NCBI RefSeq assembly: GCF_006965545.2
Contig: NZ_CP041372.2
Span: 3,844,001 to 3,908,000 of the forward strand
Origin: Paenalkalicoccus suaedae
Lineage (GTDB): Bacteria > Bacillota > Bacilli > Bacillales > Salisediminibacteriaceae
DNA: 64,000 nt
Reading direction: 5' to 3'
The position numbers and the translations under genes were made by a program. Positions 43,038 through 51,014 of this stretch are shown here, piece by piece; the stretch's first letter is position 1; each line of letters begins with the position of its first letter. The notes beneath the pieces are model-generated. The model ran no database searches and was not told where the DNA came from. It worked only from the letters and a program-made list of their open reading frames with translations.

Positions 43038-43892
43038 CTATTCCCTAACAAGCGGCATCGAACAACAACGGAACGACCCACCAGACTTAATAATCTCCGA
43101 AAAATCAATTTCCATCACATCATACCCACGCTGTCTCAGCTGATAGTTGACGTCCCGATTCACCGGCAAACTAAGCACGCGACCGCCACCAATCGAGAGC
43201 ACATTCGTCCCCATCGTAAACTGCTCCTCCGAACTCACCTCAATCAGCTTGTACATCTTCGCCAATTGCTCGACAACCTCCGGCTCAAACGCCTCAGGGA
43301 ACACGAGCGCCTCCGTCTCAGACAAAATATTAAACGTACAGTCTAAGTGCAGATAGTTTGGGTTGAATGGCACCGGAATAACCTCCGCCTCCGGCAATTC
43401 CGCAGCAAGCGCTCGGATCGTATCTAACCTCGTGCGATCACTCACGCCGACAAACACTCGCTTCCCGTCGATGATCACGTCGCCACCCTCGATTGAGCCC
43501 ATCGAGATCCGCTTGTACGCCACGTCTCGCTGCTCCATCCACCGGGACAGCACGTCCTCCTCGCCTTGCCTAACCTTTTCTGCCATGGCCGAAACAAACG
43601 CCGTACCTCCAAGCACAAACCCAATGTCTCTTGTAAACACCTGCTCAGGGAGATCCTCTTTAGGCGTCAGCTTAATCACCTCAACACCAGCGTCTATAAG
43701 AGCCTTTTCGAATGCTTGGTGCTGCTCCATTGCAAGTGATTGATTGATGTTTTCCTTCATATATTGTTTTTGTGTATCATTAATAGCCTCTTGAATTTCC
43801 ATGTACTGTGGTTCACATAAGAAGACCTTTTTCAACGTACCGTACTCACTGTCACACTTTACTCGTGTCTTATCTTCAATTCTATTCATCAT
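43038..43892 (-). CDS. Dimethylarginine dimethylaminohydrolase-like guanidine-modifying hydrolase (YkgA-like)
   Basis: A 284-residue enzyme of the amidinotransferase/arginine deiminase fold. Features are FTRDIGFVLGG, the substrate-binding EGGDVII, the catalytic-histidine block NYLHLDCTFNI and the C-terminal nucleophile Cys276 in FRCCSMPL. Family members hydrolyse methylarginines, arginine or other guanidino compounds to citrulline or ureido products. The ATG at 43892 has GGAGGG 6 nt upstream. It is divergent from a YqcI/YcgG-family gene with 161 bp between them. It resembles B. subtilis YkgA; the substrate is unproven. Confidence 0.88.
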   Translation of the reverse strand: MMNRIEDKTRVKCDSEYGTLKKVFLCEPQYMEIQEAINDTQKQYMKENINQSLAMEQHQAFEKALIDAGVEVIKLTPKEDLPEQVFTRDIGFVLGGTAFVSAMAEKVRQGEEDVLSRWMEQRDVAYKRISMGSIEGGDVIIDGKRVFVGVSDRTRLDTIRALAAELPEAEVIPVPFNPNYLHLDCTFNILSETEALVFPEAFEPEVVEQLAKMYKLIEVSSEEQFTMGTNVLSIGGGRVLSLPVNRDVNYQLRQRGYDVMEIDFSEIIKSGGSFRCCSMPLVRE

Positions 43893-43983
43893 CGAAAGCC
43901 CTCCAAAGTGAATAATTAATAAAAGTCCTATTCCCTCTTTCGTGTAATCCAAAACTGATATACCTATATCTGTATAATGTTTC

Positions 43984-44019
43984 AGCAATATCCAGCAAGG
44001 GTAATTCAGAGGTATTGCT
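43984..44019. promoter_or_regulatory. Inverted repeat in a divergent promoter region
   Basis: AGCAATATC (43984-43992) and GGTATTGCT (44011-44019) form 9-bp arms, with one G-T position, spaced by 18 bp, between the divergent hydrolase and YqcI/YcgG genes. It could be a shared operator. Confidence 0.5.
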
Positions 44020-44053
44020 ACATCATTCTTATAAAAAAGGTGGAGAGTATAGC

Positions 44054-44782
44054 ATGATTACAAAGCAACGAGCATTGTTAAAGAAAGAAGATTTTCACAA
44101 TCGTACTGATTTACCTTCATGGTTATATAGAGAGTACCAAACGTTTCACAAGACAGTAACGGATAAAACGTTCCCATGCTTTTTTGGCATGAGCGGAGAA
44201 TTAAAGGGCGAGCTACGCTATGCATACATCAGTCAAAAAGATTGGAGCAACATGCCAATAGCGGTCGAGGAATTCCTCGAGCTATTTAAGCAACCAGACT
44301 ATAAGAGACATGGCCTATTCTTATTTGTCGAGCCCTTTGAGGAAGAGGGGACGATCGAGGACTACCGCGATCAGTTCTGGGAGATCTTACAGTACTTACA
44401 TGAGTCAGATGACGTAGAGTGGGATAAAGACAGCCCGCGTGATCCCGAGCATTACCTTTGGGACTTTCAGTTCAAGGGTGAACCGATCTTCGTCTTCGGT
44501 AATGCCCCAGCCTACAAGCAACGAAAGACGCGCAATCTTGGTAACTGCATGGTCTTAGGATTCCAACCTCGCAAAATTTTCGAAGGCTTAGAAGGCACAG
44601 AAAAGGGCGGCATCATGTCACGCGAGAAGGTGCGCAAGCGCGTAGAGGAGTGGGATCAGCTGCCGAAGCACCCCGACATCGGGCACTACGGCGACCCAAC
44701 GCACAACGAGTGGAAGCAATCCTTTATCGGCGACGATGCCGAACCCATTCAAGGCAAATGCCCGTTCATGCATAAGCGATGA
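44054..44782 (+). CDS. YqcI/YcgG-family protein (GntA-like haem-type N-hydroxylase family)
   Basis: A 243-residue protein matching the YqcI/YcgG family: FPCFFGMSG, LRYAYI, LFVEPF, the central FQFKGEPIFVFGNAPAYKQRKTRNLGN region (in parts), MVLGFQPRKIF and the C-terminal QGKCPFMHKR. The family includes the haem-dependent guanidine N-hydroxylase GntA of guanitoxin synthesis; that activity is not shown for most members. GGTGGAGAG lies 6 nt before the ATG at 44054. Divergence from a guanidine-modifying hydrolase supports a role in arginine or guanidine chemistry, by inference only. Confidence 0.85.
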   Translation: MITKQRALLKKEDFHNRTDLPSWLYREYQTFHKTVTDKTFPCFFGMSGELKGELRYAYISQKDWSNMPIAVEEFLELFKQPDYKRHGLFLFVEPFEEEGTIEDYRDQFWEILQYLHESDDVEWDKDSPRDPEHYLWDFQFKGEPIFVFGNAPAYKQRKTRNLGNCMVLGFQPRKIFEGLEGTEKGGIMSREKVRKRVEEWDQLPKHPDIGHYGDPTHNEWKQSFIGDDAEPIQGKCPFMHKR

Positions 44783-44803
44783 AATAGAGATGGATATGGT
44801 TGG

Positions 44804-44833
44804 ACCGACTCCTATGGGGTCGGTTATTTTGTT
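44804..44833 (+). terminator. Rho-independent terminator
   Basis: ACCGACTCC pairs with GGGGTCGGT around TAT (near-perfect), then TATTTTGTTT, 20 bp after the YqcI/YcgG-type gene. Confidence 0.85.
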
Positions 44834-44903
44834 TGTAGCCATTTAAATAACCTTCCAATGTGTGTCATAATAGCCAGATATACAAATAAAGGAGTTTTGT
44901 TTA

Positions 44904-45242
44904 ATGAATAGCTTGATCGACTATTTAGTTAATTTCGCACCACTTATTGCCATTTTCTATGCGCTAACACTTGCTATATTTCCAAGAATATTTGCCTTAC
45001 ATAAGCTTGAGTACTACTCAGGAGTCTCACTTTTGTTCTTTTGGTTAAGTGCTGCATTAGCACTGATCAGTTTAATTGCTGCGAGCTTTATAGCAGGAAC
45101 TATTATTTTGCTTACTACCTCTGTCACTCTACTTATCATTCCAAGTACTATCATTTTTATCATTATTAACCTCGTTGTAATCAACTACTTAGCAGAGGAT
45201 AAAGCAACGTTGTTTGAATTAATGAGAAATGCTTCTTTATAG
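44904..45242 (+). CDS. Three-helix membrane protein
   Basis: A 112-residue protein with hydrophobic segments at about 5-29, 40-62 and 66-92 and a short acidic tail (AEDKATLFELM). AAAGGAG lies 9 nt before the ATG. It is followed, 38 bp on, by CGCRRT array 4. Family not recognised. Confidence 0.72.
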   Translation: MNSLIDYLVNFAPLIAIFYALTLAIFPRIFALHKLEYYSGVSLLFFWLSAALALISLIAASFIAGTIILLTTSVTLLIIPSTIIFIIINLVVINYLAEDKATLFELMRNASL

Positions 45243-45280
45243 AAGATCATTAGGTAAGTGGATGGAAATTTTGATTTTCG

Positions 45281-46070
45281 CGCGGTTAACCCCTCAACTT
45301 ACGCAGTTCACCTTCCATCTCGCGCAGTTCGCACTTCAACTTGCGCGGTTTTTTTCAGCGTACGCAGTCCACCCTCTTTTTCGCGCGGTTGCCCCCTCAA
45401 CTTACGCGATTCTCCTTCTAACTCGCGCAGTTCGCACTTCAACTTGCGCGGTTTTTTACAACGTACGCAGTCCACACTCTTTTTCGCGCAGTTGCCCCCT
45501 CAACCTACGCGATTCTCCTTCTAACTCGCGCAATTCTCCCTTCAACTTGCGCGGTTTTTCCTAACATACGCAGTCCTCGCTGATTTTCGCGCGGTTGACC
45601 CCTCAACTTACGCGATTCTCCTTCTAACTCGCGCAATTCTCCCTTTAACTTGCGCGGTTTTTTACAACGTACGCAGTCCACACTCTTTTTTGCGCGATTG
45701 ACCCCTCAACTTACGCGATTCACCCTCTAACTCGCGCAATTCTCCCTTTAACTTGCGCGGTTTTTTACAACGTACGCAGTCCACACTCTTTTTTGCGCGA
45801 TTGACCCCTCAACTTACGCGATTCACCCTCTAACTCGCGCAATTCTCCCTTTAACTTGCGCGGTTTTTTACAACGTACGCAGTCCACCCTCTTTTTTGCG
45901 CGATTGACCCCTCAACTTACGCGATTCACCCTCTAACTCGCGCAATTCTCCCTTTAACTTGCGCGGTTTTTTACAACGTACGCAGTCCAACCTCTTTTTC
46001 GCGCGGTTGACCCCTCAACTTACGCGATTCTCTTTCTAACTCGCGCAATTCTCCCTTTAACTTGCGCGGT
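45281..46070 (+). repeat. CGCRRT array 4 (39 keyword positions)
   Basis: First core at 45281 and last at 46065, 784 bp apart (7x103+63), so the phase is unbroken over seven and a half units. Units around 45660-45960 are nearly identical (recent expansion); outer ones have diverged. It ends on TTGCGCGGT. Lies between two plus-strand genes, upstream of the ECF sigma gene. Confidence 0.96.
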
Positions 46071-46171
46071 CCCTTAACCCACGCCCCGACCCCCAAACAA
46101 AATTCCCAAAAACCGACTCCTTTTACCGTTTTTTTACGTCTAAGGTGTTAGAAGCATGAAGAGGTGATGGA

Positions 46172-46726
46172 ATGACGGATGAGGAGCTTGTCTTAGAGGC
46201 CCTTAGTGGCAACGATGAGGCGCTGCCGATTTTACATGATCGGTACGTCGATATGATTTATCAATACGTTTACGTACAAACAAAAAACCATCATGATACG
46301 GAGGAGATCGTTCAGGATTCCTTCTACAAGATGGCAACCAAACTACATTCCTTTGACCACAAATCGACGTTTAAGACATGGCTCTATACCATTTGTCGCA
46401 ACACGTTACTCGATTTTCACCGTAAGAAGAGGAAGGATAGGTCCGTGTCAGCGGAGGACGTGCACATCGATGGGCTGTTTGCCTCGCGCTCGGCGGAGGA
46501 GGAGGTTCTCCAAAAGCATAGTCCGATCTTGGATGCGCTGAAGCATCTCAAAAAGGATTATCAGGACGTGCTACTACTACGATTTGTGCAAAATCTTTCC
46601 TTGAATGAGACGGCGGAGATCATGGACAAATCGGTATTTGCGGTTAAGTCCCTGCAAAAACGAGCCTCCAAAAAATTTGTCTCGATATTAGACGAAAGGT
46701 GGGAGCAGTATGGACACAAACGATAA
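46172..46726 (+). CDS. ECF RNA polymerase sigma factor
   Basis: A 184-residue group IV sigma factor. Region 2 (HDTEEIVQDSFYKMATKLHSF, then STFKTWLYTICRNTLLDFHRKKR) and region 4 (LLLRFVQNLSLNETAEIMDKSVFAVKSLQKRASKK) are intact. AGAGGTGATGG precedes the ATG. It overlaps its putative anti-sigma partner by 17 nt. A CGTCTAA at 46137 resembles an ECF -10 element, so autoregulation is possible, although no convincing -35 was found at the right distance. Confidence 0.95.
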   Translation: MTDEELVLEALSGNDEALPILHDRYVDMIYQYVYVQTKNHHDTEEIVQDSFYKMATKLHSFDHKSTFKTWLYTICRNTLLDFHRKKRKDRSVSAEDVHIDGLFASRSAEEEVLQKHSPILDALKHLKKDYQDVLLLRFVQNLSLNETAEIMDKSVFAVKSLQKRASKKFVSILDERWEQYGHKR

Positions 46727-48155
46727 GCGCGCGAAGCAGGAGCTAGAGAAGCTACAGGCCACCGCCTCGCCGCAATTTAAAAAGCAAAATCTTGCGAAGG
46801 CGCGGCAAGGGCTCGAGGAGTCGAGGCAAAAGCACACTACGCGCCCACGGTCGGCCGGTCGCTATATGCAGGCAGGCCTTGGCGTTGTTGCCGCTGCGGC
46901 GATTGGTGGCGTGCTCCTCATGAGCTCCACCCAGTGGAGTGACCTTTTCGACACGTCCTCTCAAAGTGATGGATTGCAGCCAACCACTCCCCCTGCCGAT
47001 TCGGGCGAAAATAATGACGAGCCAATGAACGACGTCGAGATCGTTGATATCGAGAGTTTGCCGGAGCGAATTGAGGTTGAGGGAGCTGATGGACCGATAG
47101 GGTTCGAGCTGTATGATGAGGAAGACCTTCCATTTGTGACGTATTTTCCGGAGGGAAGGGACATATTAAGAGATCCTAATACAGATGAACGCACAGAAAT
47201 GATCTTCTTTCATGATCTTCCAGAAGACGTGACCAGTTATCTTAGTGCCGGTATATACTATTATTATGAAAAAGTCCCACCTTACTTGTTAGAGGAGTTA
47301 GAAGACTATACTAAGGTGGAAACAAAAACATATAACTCTTGGCTTATTGATCGTTTTTTTCACAGTGATTATGGACAAATCACTGAACTAATAACAGGAC
47401 AAAGAGGAGATGCCACCTTTATCTTGACTGGATCAATGACTGATTCGCAGGGCGATTTTTGGGAGGTAACACGATCAACAATTTTAGAAAATTGGGTATG
47501 GAGAGATTCGGGCGAACGTCTTGCACATGAAGGCAGTATTGAACAAACACTTGCTGAGGCAACACGAGACGCAGAGGCTAGTAACCAACATGCTCAGGAA
47601 TCTTTTATCACAGATAGTTGGGACTTACCACCAACTATTGAAGTTGAGACTGATGAAGGTAATTTAGCTGAATTTGAACTTGTAGATTATGACACTCTGA
47701 CCTTTTTAACTTATTTACCAAGTTATTTAAATATCCTAGGTAACGACGACTTCGAAGAGTCAACTGTAGATAGTGTAGGATTTGAAACGTTTGGTGATGA
47801 CGATTATGGACCCATTAATGGTAGTATAGCTTATTACCATGACGAAATTAGTCAAATGGCCCTTCAGCAACACTATTCTTATTATTTGAATAGAGAGAGC
47901 GAGAATGCGGAGTACTTTGATAGATCTACTAATCCTTGGTTCCTTCACTCTTTTAGATATTGGGTTTTACCAGAAGAGAGAACCCCTGCTCCAACTGAAC
48001 TTATAAATGAAATTATCATCGGACAGCGTGATGATAAGATATTTTATATACATGGATCATTTAGGTTAGAGGATGAAGATCAATGGAAAGACCTATTAGA
48101 CAACATGATCGAAAACTGGGTCTGGAAGGATACCGGAGAGTCGCTTGTCGACTAA
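46710..48155 (+). CDS. Membrane anti-sigma-like protein with duplicated outer domain
   Basis: A 481-residue single-pass protein. The basic cytoplasmic N-terminus (1-50, likely sigma-binding) precedes a TM helix (about 54-72). Two outer domains of ~185 residues follow, clearly duplicated: PERIEVEGADGPIGFELYD...GQRGDATFILTGS...ENWVWRDSGE and PPTIEVETDEGNLAEFELVD...GQRDDKIFYIHGS...ENWVWKDTGE. The gene overlaps the ECF sigma gene, the usual layout for sigma/anti-sigma pairs. No zinc-finger (HxxxCxxC) is present, so it is not a ZAS-type anti-sigma factor. What the outer domains sense is unknown. Confidence 0.82.
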   Translation: MDTNDKRAKQELEKLQATASPQFKKQNLAKARQGLEESRQKHTTRPRSAGRYMQAGLGVVAAAAIGGVLLMSSTQWSDLFDTSSQSDGLQPTTPPADSGENNDEPMNDVEIVDIESLPERIEVEGADGPIGFELYDEEDLPFVTYFPEGRDILRDPNTDERTEMIFFHDLPEDVTSYLSAGIYYYYEKVPPYLLEELEDYTKVETKTYNSWLIDRFFHSDYGQITELITGQRGDATFILTGSMTDSQGDFWEVTRSTILENWVWRDSGERLAHEGSIEQTLAEATRDAEASNQHAQESFITDSWDLPPTIEVETDEGNLAEFELVDYDTLTFLTYLPSYLNILGNDDFEESTVDSVGFETFGDDDYGPINGSIAYYHDEISQMALQQHYSYYLNRESENAEYFDRSTNPWFLHSFRYWVLPEERTPAPTELINEIIIGQRDDKIFYIHGSFRLEDEDQWKDLLDNMIENWVWKDTGESLVD

Positions 48156-48197
48156 CCATTTACGCAAAGCCTGAAACCAAAGCTTTAACCATCCTAA

Positions 48198-48236
48198 CGA
48201 GCTGATTCCAACTAGGAGTCAGCTTGTTTTTCTTTA
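48198..48236 (+). terminator. Rho-independent terminator
   Basis: CGAGCTGATTCC pairs with GGAGTCAGCTTG (G-U allowed) around AACTA, then TTTTTC. It ends the sigma factor operon. Confidence 0.88.
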
Positions 48237-48326
48237 TAGGTTGAACCCTCCTCCCACAGCGCAACTAATTATGAAATAATAGAACTATTAAACCACTACC
48301 ACTATATTTTCTCACAGGAGGCACCT

Positions 48327-49010
48327 ATGACAGCATCATTTGAAGAGACCTACGTCCGAGAGTTACAGGCGCTGTATGCGCAGCACGCCGAGGAGGAGTT
48401 TGCCAGCTGGTCGCAGAAGTATATGCGTGATCAGTTTGCGTTTATTGGGATTCGCACGCCGGTGCGCCGTAAAATCATGAAGGAGTTCATGAAGGAGCAC
48501 GGTCTACCGCCGAGAGAGCATCTCCAAGATGTCGTCTTGGCGCTGTGGGAGCTACCAGAAAGAGAGTATCAGTATGCGGCGCTCGACCTGTTGAACCAGG
48601 CAAAGAAGCAGCTAGGACCTGCGGATATGCCGTGGCTGACGAGCTTGATCGTGCACAAATCGTGGTGGGATACAATCGACGTCCTGTCTCCTCACCTCAT
48701 GGGCCATCTGTTCACCGCCCATCCAGAGCTGCTCGAGACGCACGCCGATAGCTGGATCAAGGACGAGAATATTTGGCTTCAGCGGTCCGCTATCCTTTAC
48801 CAGCTCAACTACAAGGCCAAATCCGATGAGGCTCGACTCTATCGCTACATTTTGACGCAAGCATCAAGCGACGAATTTTTCGTCCAAAAAGCTATCGGAT
48901 GGGCGCTACGACAGTATGCGCGAACGAACCCTTCCTCTGTACAGAAATTCGTAGACACCCATGAATTAAAGCCCCTTAGCAAGAGGGAGGCCGTGAAGCA
49001 CTTAACGTAA
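48327..49010 (+). CDS. DNA alkylation repair glycosylase (AlkD-like)
   Basis: A 227-residue all-helical HEAT-like-repeat protein of the AlkC/AlkD family, which removes 3- and 7-alkylpurines from DNA. Conserved parts include FIGIRTPVRRKIMKEF, the WDTIDVLSPHLMG segment with the catalytic-area Trp and Asp, ENIWLQRSAILYQL, and FFVQKAIGWALRQYAR. AGGAGG lies 6 nt before the ATG. Monocistronic, closed by a strong terminator. Confidence 0.93.
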   Translation: MTASFEETYVRELQALYAQHAEEEFASWSQKYMRDQFAFIGIRTPVRRKIMKEFMKEHGLPPREHLQDVVLALWELPEREYQYAALDLLNQAKKQLGPADMPWLTSLIVHKSWWDTIDVLSPHLMGHLFTAHPELLETHADSWIKDENIWLQRSAILYQLNYKAKSDEARLYRYILTQASSDEFFVQKAIGWALRQYARTNPSSVQKFVDTHELKPLSKREAVKHLT

Positions 49011-49043
49011 AACGACGCTACCTTTTTGGGGAGAAAAATGAGT

Positions 49044-49086
49044 AACGACCTCCGCACCATGATTCCTATCCAGTGCGGAGGTCGTT
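49044..49086. terminator. Strong bidirectional terminator
   Basis: A perfect 14-bp stem, AACGACCTCCGCAC (49044-49057) and its complement (49073-49086), with a 15-nt loop, sits between convergent genes. Confidence 0.9.
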
Positions 49087-49097
49087 TCATTACCTCA

Positions 49098-49274
49098 TTA
49101 TTCACCTTTTTTGTGGCTCATTGTAGCTGCCTTTTTCGTCACAATCTCTATTAGTTTTCCTACAGCTATTAGTATTAGAATCACGACAAGTGGTCCGATG
49201 AAATCGTCCATTCTCCAAACCAAAAAGGCATAGGCGAGAGTGAATATTATGCAGAGAAAAAGATATCTAGCCAT
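49098..49274 (-). CDS. 58-residue membrane protein
   Basis: A small frame encoding a 58-residue protein with two hydrophobic segments (about 3-20 and 26-46) around RMDDF and a basic, polar tail (KKAATMSHKKGE). GGAGGTG lies 6 nt before the ATG, a near-ideal spacing. It is divergent from the lipoprotein gene at 49362 and ends beside a strong terminator. Family unknown. Confidence 0.72.
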   Translation of the reverse strand: MARYLFLCIIFTLAYAFLVWRMDDFIGPLVVILILIAVGKLIEIVTKKAATMSHKKGE

Positions 49275-49361
49275 TCACGTCACCTCCAGTTCATAGAATG
49301 ATATAATCGGGTCCAACGTTCTTGTGTGATGAAACGATGCAAACAAAGGAGGGCTAACCCC

Positions 49362-49724
49362 ATGTATAAGCTCTTAATGATCGTGTTCTTGTCAGTGCTT
49401 GCCGGATGTAGTAACAACAATTCAAATGGACCAACTGCTACAGATATTTTAGAGAACAACCCTTCAGCTGACATCCTTCAATATGAGGGACAAGTCTTCT
49501 CCAACCTAACCGACCGATACCAAGATCAGGATATGGAGAAAGTAGAGCTAGTAGCAGAAGTTAAAAAACAAACTAATGACCCTAGTCAATTTGACGATCT
49601 ATCCGCATCCACCCTTGAGAGAGGCACAGAATTATATTCAACTTCTAGAAAAGGCAACGTACTTTTACTAATTGCGTCGACTACTGAAGGAGATCAATAT
49701 TATCGAATCCTGTTGGAGGGCTAA
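49362..49724 (+). CDS. Small lipoprotein
   Basis: A 120-residue exported lipoprotein: a signal peptide (MYKLLMIVFLSVLAGC) with lipobox LAGC, then an asparagine-rich linker and an acidic domain. AAAGGAGGG lies 8 nt before the ATG at 49362; an upstream in-frame ATG has no ribosome site. The mature part resembles DUF4358-like or sensor-type small lipoproteins only loosely. Function unknown; divergent from a small membrane protein. Confidence 0.8.
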   Translation: MYKLLMIVFLSVLAGCSNNNSNGPTATDILENNPSADILQYEGQVFSNLTDRYQDQDMEKVELVAEVKKQTNDPSQFDDLSASTLERGTELYSTSRKGNVLLLIASTTEGDQYYRILLEG

Positions 49725-49834
49725 CTTAGTTATTTAGTTGATCCTCTCTATAGCCGGAATGAAAATACTTCTTTATGTAAAAAATACCACTTATCTGTAA
49801 GAACTAAACGTACTCTTCTAGTCTACTAAAACAC

Positions 49835-49858
49835 CACCGCCTTTATCTCGTGGCGGTG
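49835..49858 (-). terminator. Terminator overlapping a stop codon
   Basis: CACCGCC (49835-49841) and GGCGGTG (49852-49858) form a stem that overlaps the end of the minus-strand gene at 49843; TGTTTTAG follows on the minus strand. Confidence 0.6.
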
Positions 49859-50271
49859 CGAACAGTGTAAACAATTTGATATACGACCAATCCCATCACG
49901 ATAACCCCAGGCCCGACCAATTGCTGGACAGCGTTCCCAACTGCTACAGGATAAATAGAAGCTACTAAAAATCCTATTAATAAAAACACAACTAGCACAG
50001 CTATATTTGCATAGGTAAACGCTCGTAAGAGACTCTGTCGCTTTTTAAGAATCCAAACTGCTGTTACTAACACGATCGCGGTAACTGCTACTTCTATTGC
50101 CGATGTCCAGTTGCCCAAACTACTTAGTCGATTAAATGCTTCCCCTGCTAGGTTCTCGTTATTGGACCATTCTTCTCGTACATGTCCCCGATACATCTCT
50201 AAAGCAAGATACACTCCGTTCAACATGATTAACACACCTGCAACTATTAAAATCCATGTTTGATTCTTCAT
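49843..50271 (-). CDS. Four-helix membrane protein
   Basis: A 142-residue protein with hydrophobic segments at about 7-25, 57-75, 84-106 and 116-135 and an outer loop of ~30 residues after helix 1. AAAGGAG lies 7 nt before the ATG, and that ribosome site directly abuts CGCRRT array 5. No family recognised. Confidence 0.75.
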   Translation of the reverse strand: MKNQTWILIVAGVLIMLNGVYLALEMYRGHVREEWSNNENLAGEAFNRLSSLGNWTSAIEVAVTAIVLVTAVWILKKRQSLLRAFTYANIAVLVVFLLIGFLVASIYPVAVGNAVQQLVGPGVIVMGLVVYQIVYTVRTATR

Positions 50272-50288
50272 TTTGCGTCTCCTTTTCG

Positions 50289-51014
50289 CACGGTTTTTTC
50301 AGCGTACGCAATCTACCCTCTTTTTTGCGCGGTTGACCCCTCAACTTACGCGATTCTCCTTCTAATTCGCGTAATTTACCCTTCAACTTGCGCGGTTTTT
50401 CCTGGCGTACGCAGTCCACCCTCTTTTTCGCGCGGTTGATTGCCCAACTTACGTAGTTCCCCCTCTAACTCGCGCAATCCACCCTTCAACTTGCGCTATT
50501 TTTTCCAGCGTACGCAGTCCACCCTGTTTTTCGCGCGGTTGACCGCCCAACTTACGCAGTTCCCTCTCTAACTCGCGCAATTCTCCCTTTAACTTGCGCT
50601 ATTTTTTCCAACTTACGCAGTCCACCCTGTTTTTCGCGCGGTTGCCTGCTCAACTCACGCAGTTCCCTCTCTAACTCGCGCAATTCTCCCTTCAACTTGC
50701 GCGGTTTTTTCTAGCGTACGCAATCTACACTCTTTTTCGCGCGGTTGACCGCCCAACTCACGCAGTTCCCTCTTTAACTCGCGCAATCCGCCCTTTAACT
50801 TGCGCGGTTTTTCCCAGCGTACGCAATCTACCCCCTTTTTCGCGCGGTTGACCGCCCAACTCACGCAGTTCCCCCTCTAACTCGCGCAATCCGCCCTTTA
50901 ACTTGCGCGATTTTTTCCAGCGTACGCATTCTACCCTCTTTTTCGCGCGGTTGACCGCCCAACTTACGCAGTTCCCCCTCTAACTCGCGCAATCCGCCCT
51001 TCAACTTGCGCGGT
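50289..51014 (+). repeat. CGCRRT array 5 (about 36 keyword positions)
   Basis: It starts with a degenerate CACGGT at 50289 and the first full core at 50307; the last core is at 51009, 702 bp on (6x103+84), i.e. no net indel. Units have diverged more than in array 4 (for example CGTAGT, and CGCTAT instead of CGCGGT), yet spacing is exact. The last box forms the final codons and stop of the AraC-type gene on the other strand. Confidence 0.95.

Noticed and set aside
45281-46070. CRISPR array
   Set aside because: The conserved word is only six bases, steps are 19-21 bp, the spacers repeat between units, and no cas genes are present.
46111-46140. ECF-type promoter for the sigma factor gene
   Set aside because: CGTCTAA fits a -10, but no GAAC-like -35 occurs 16-17 bp upstream.
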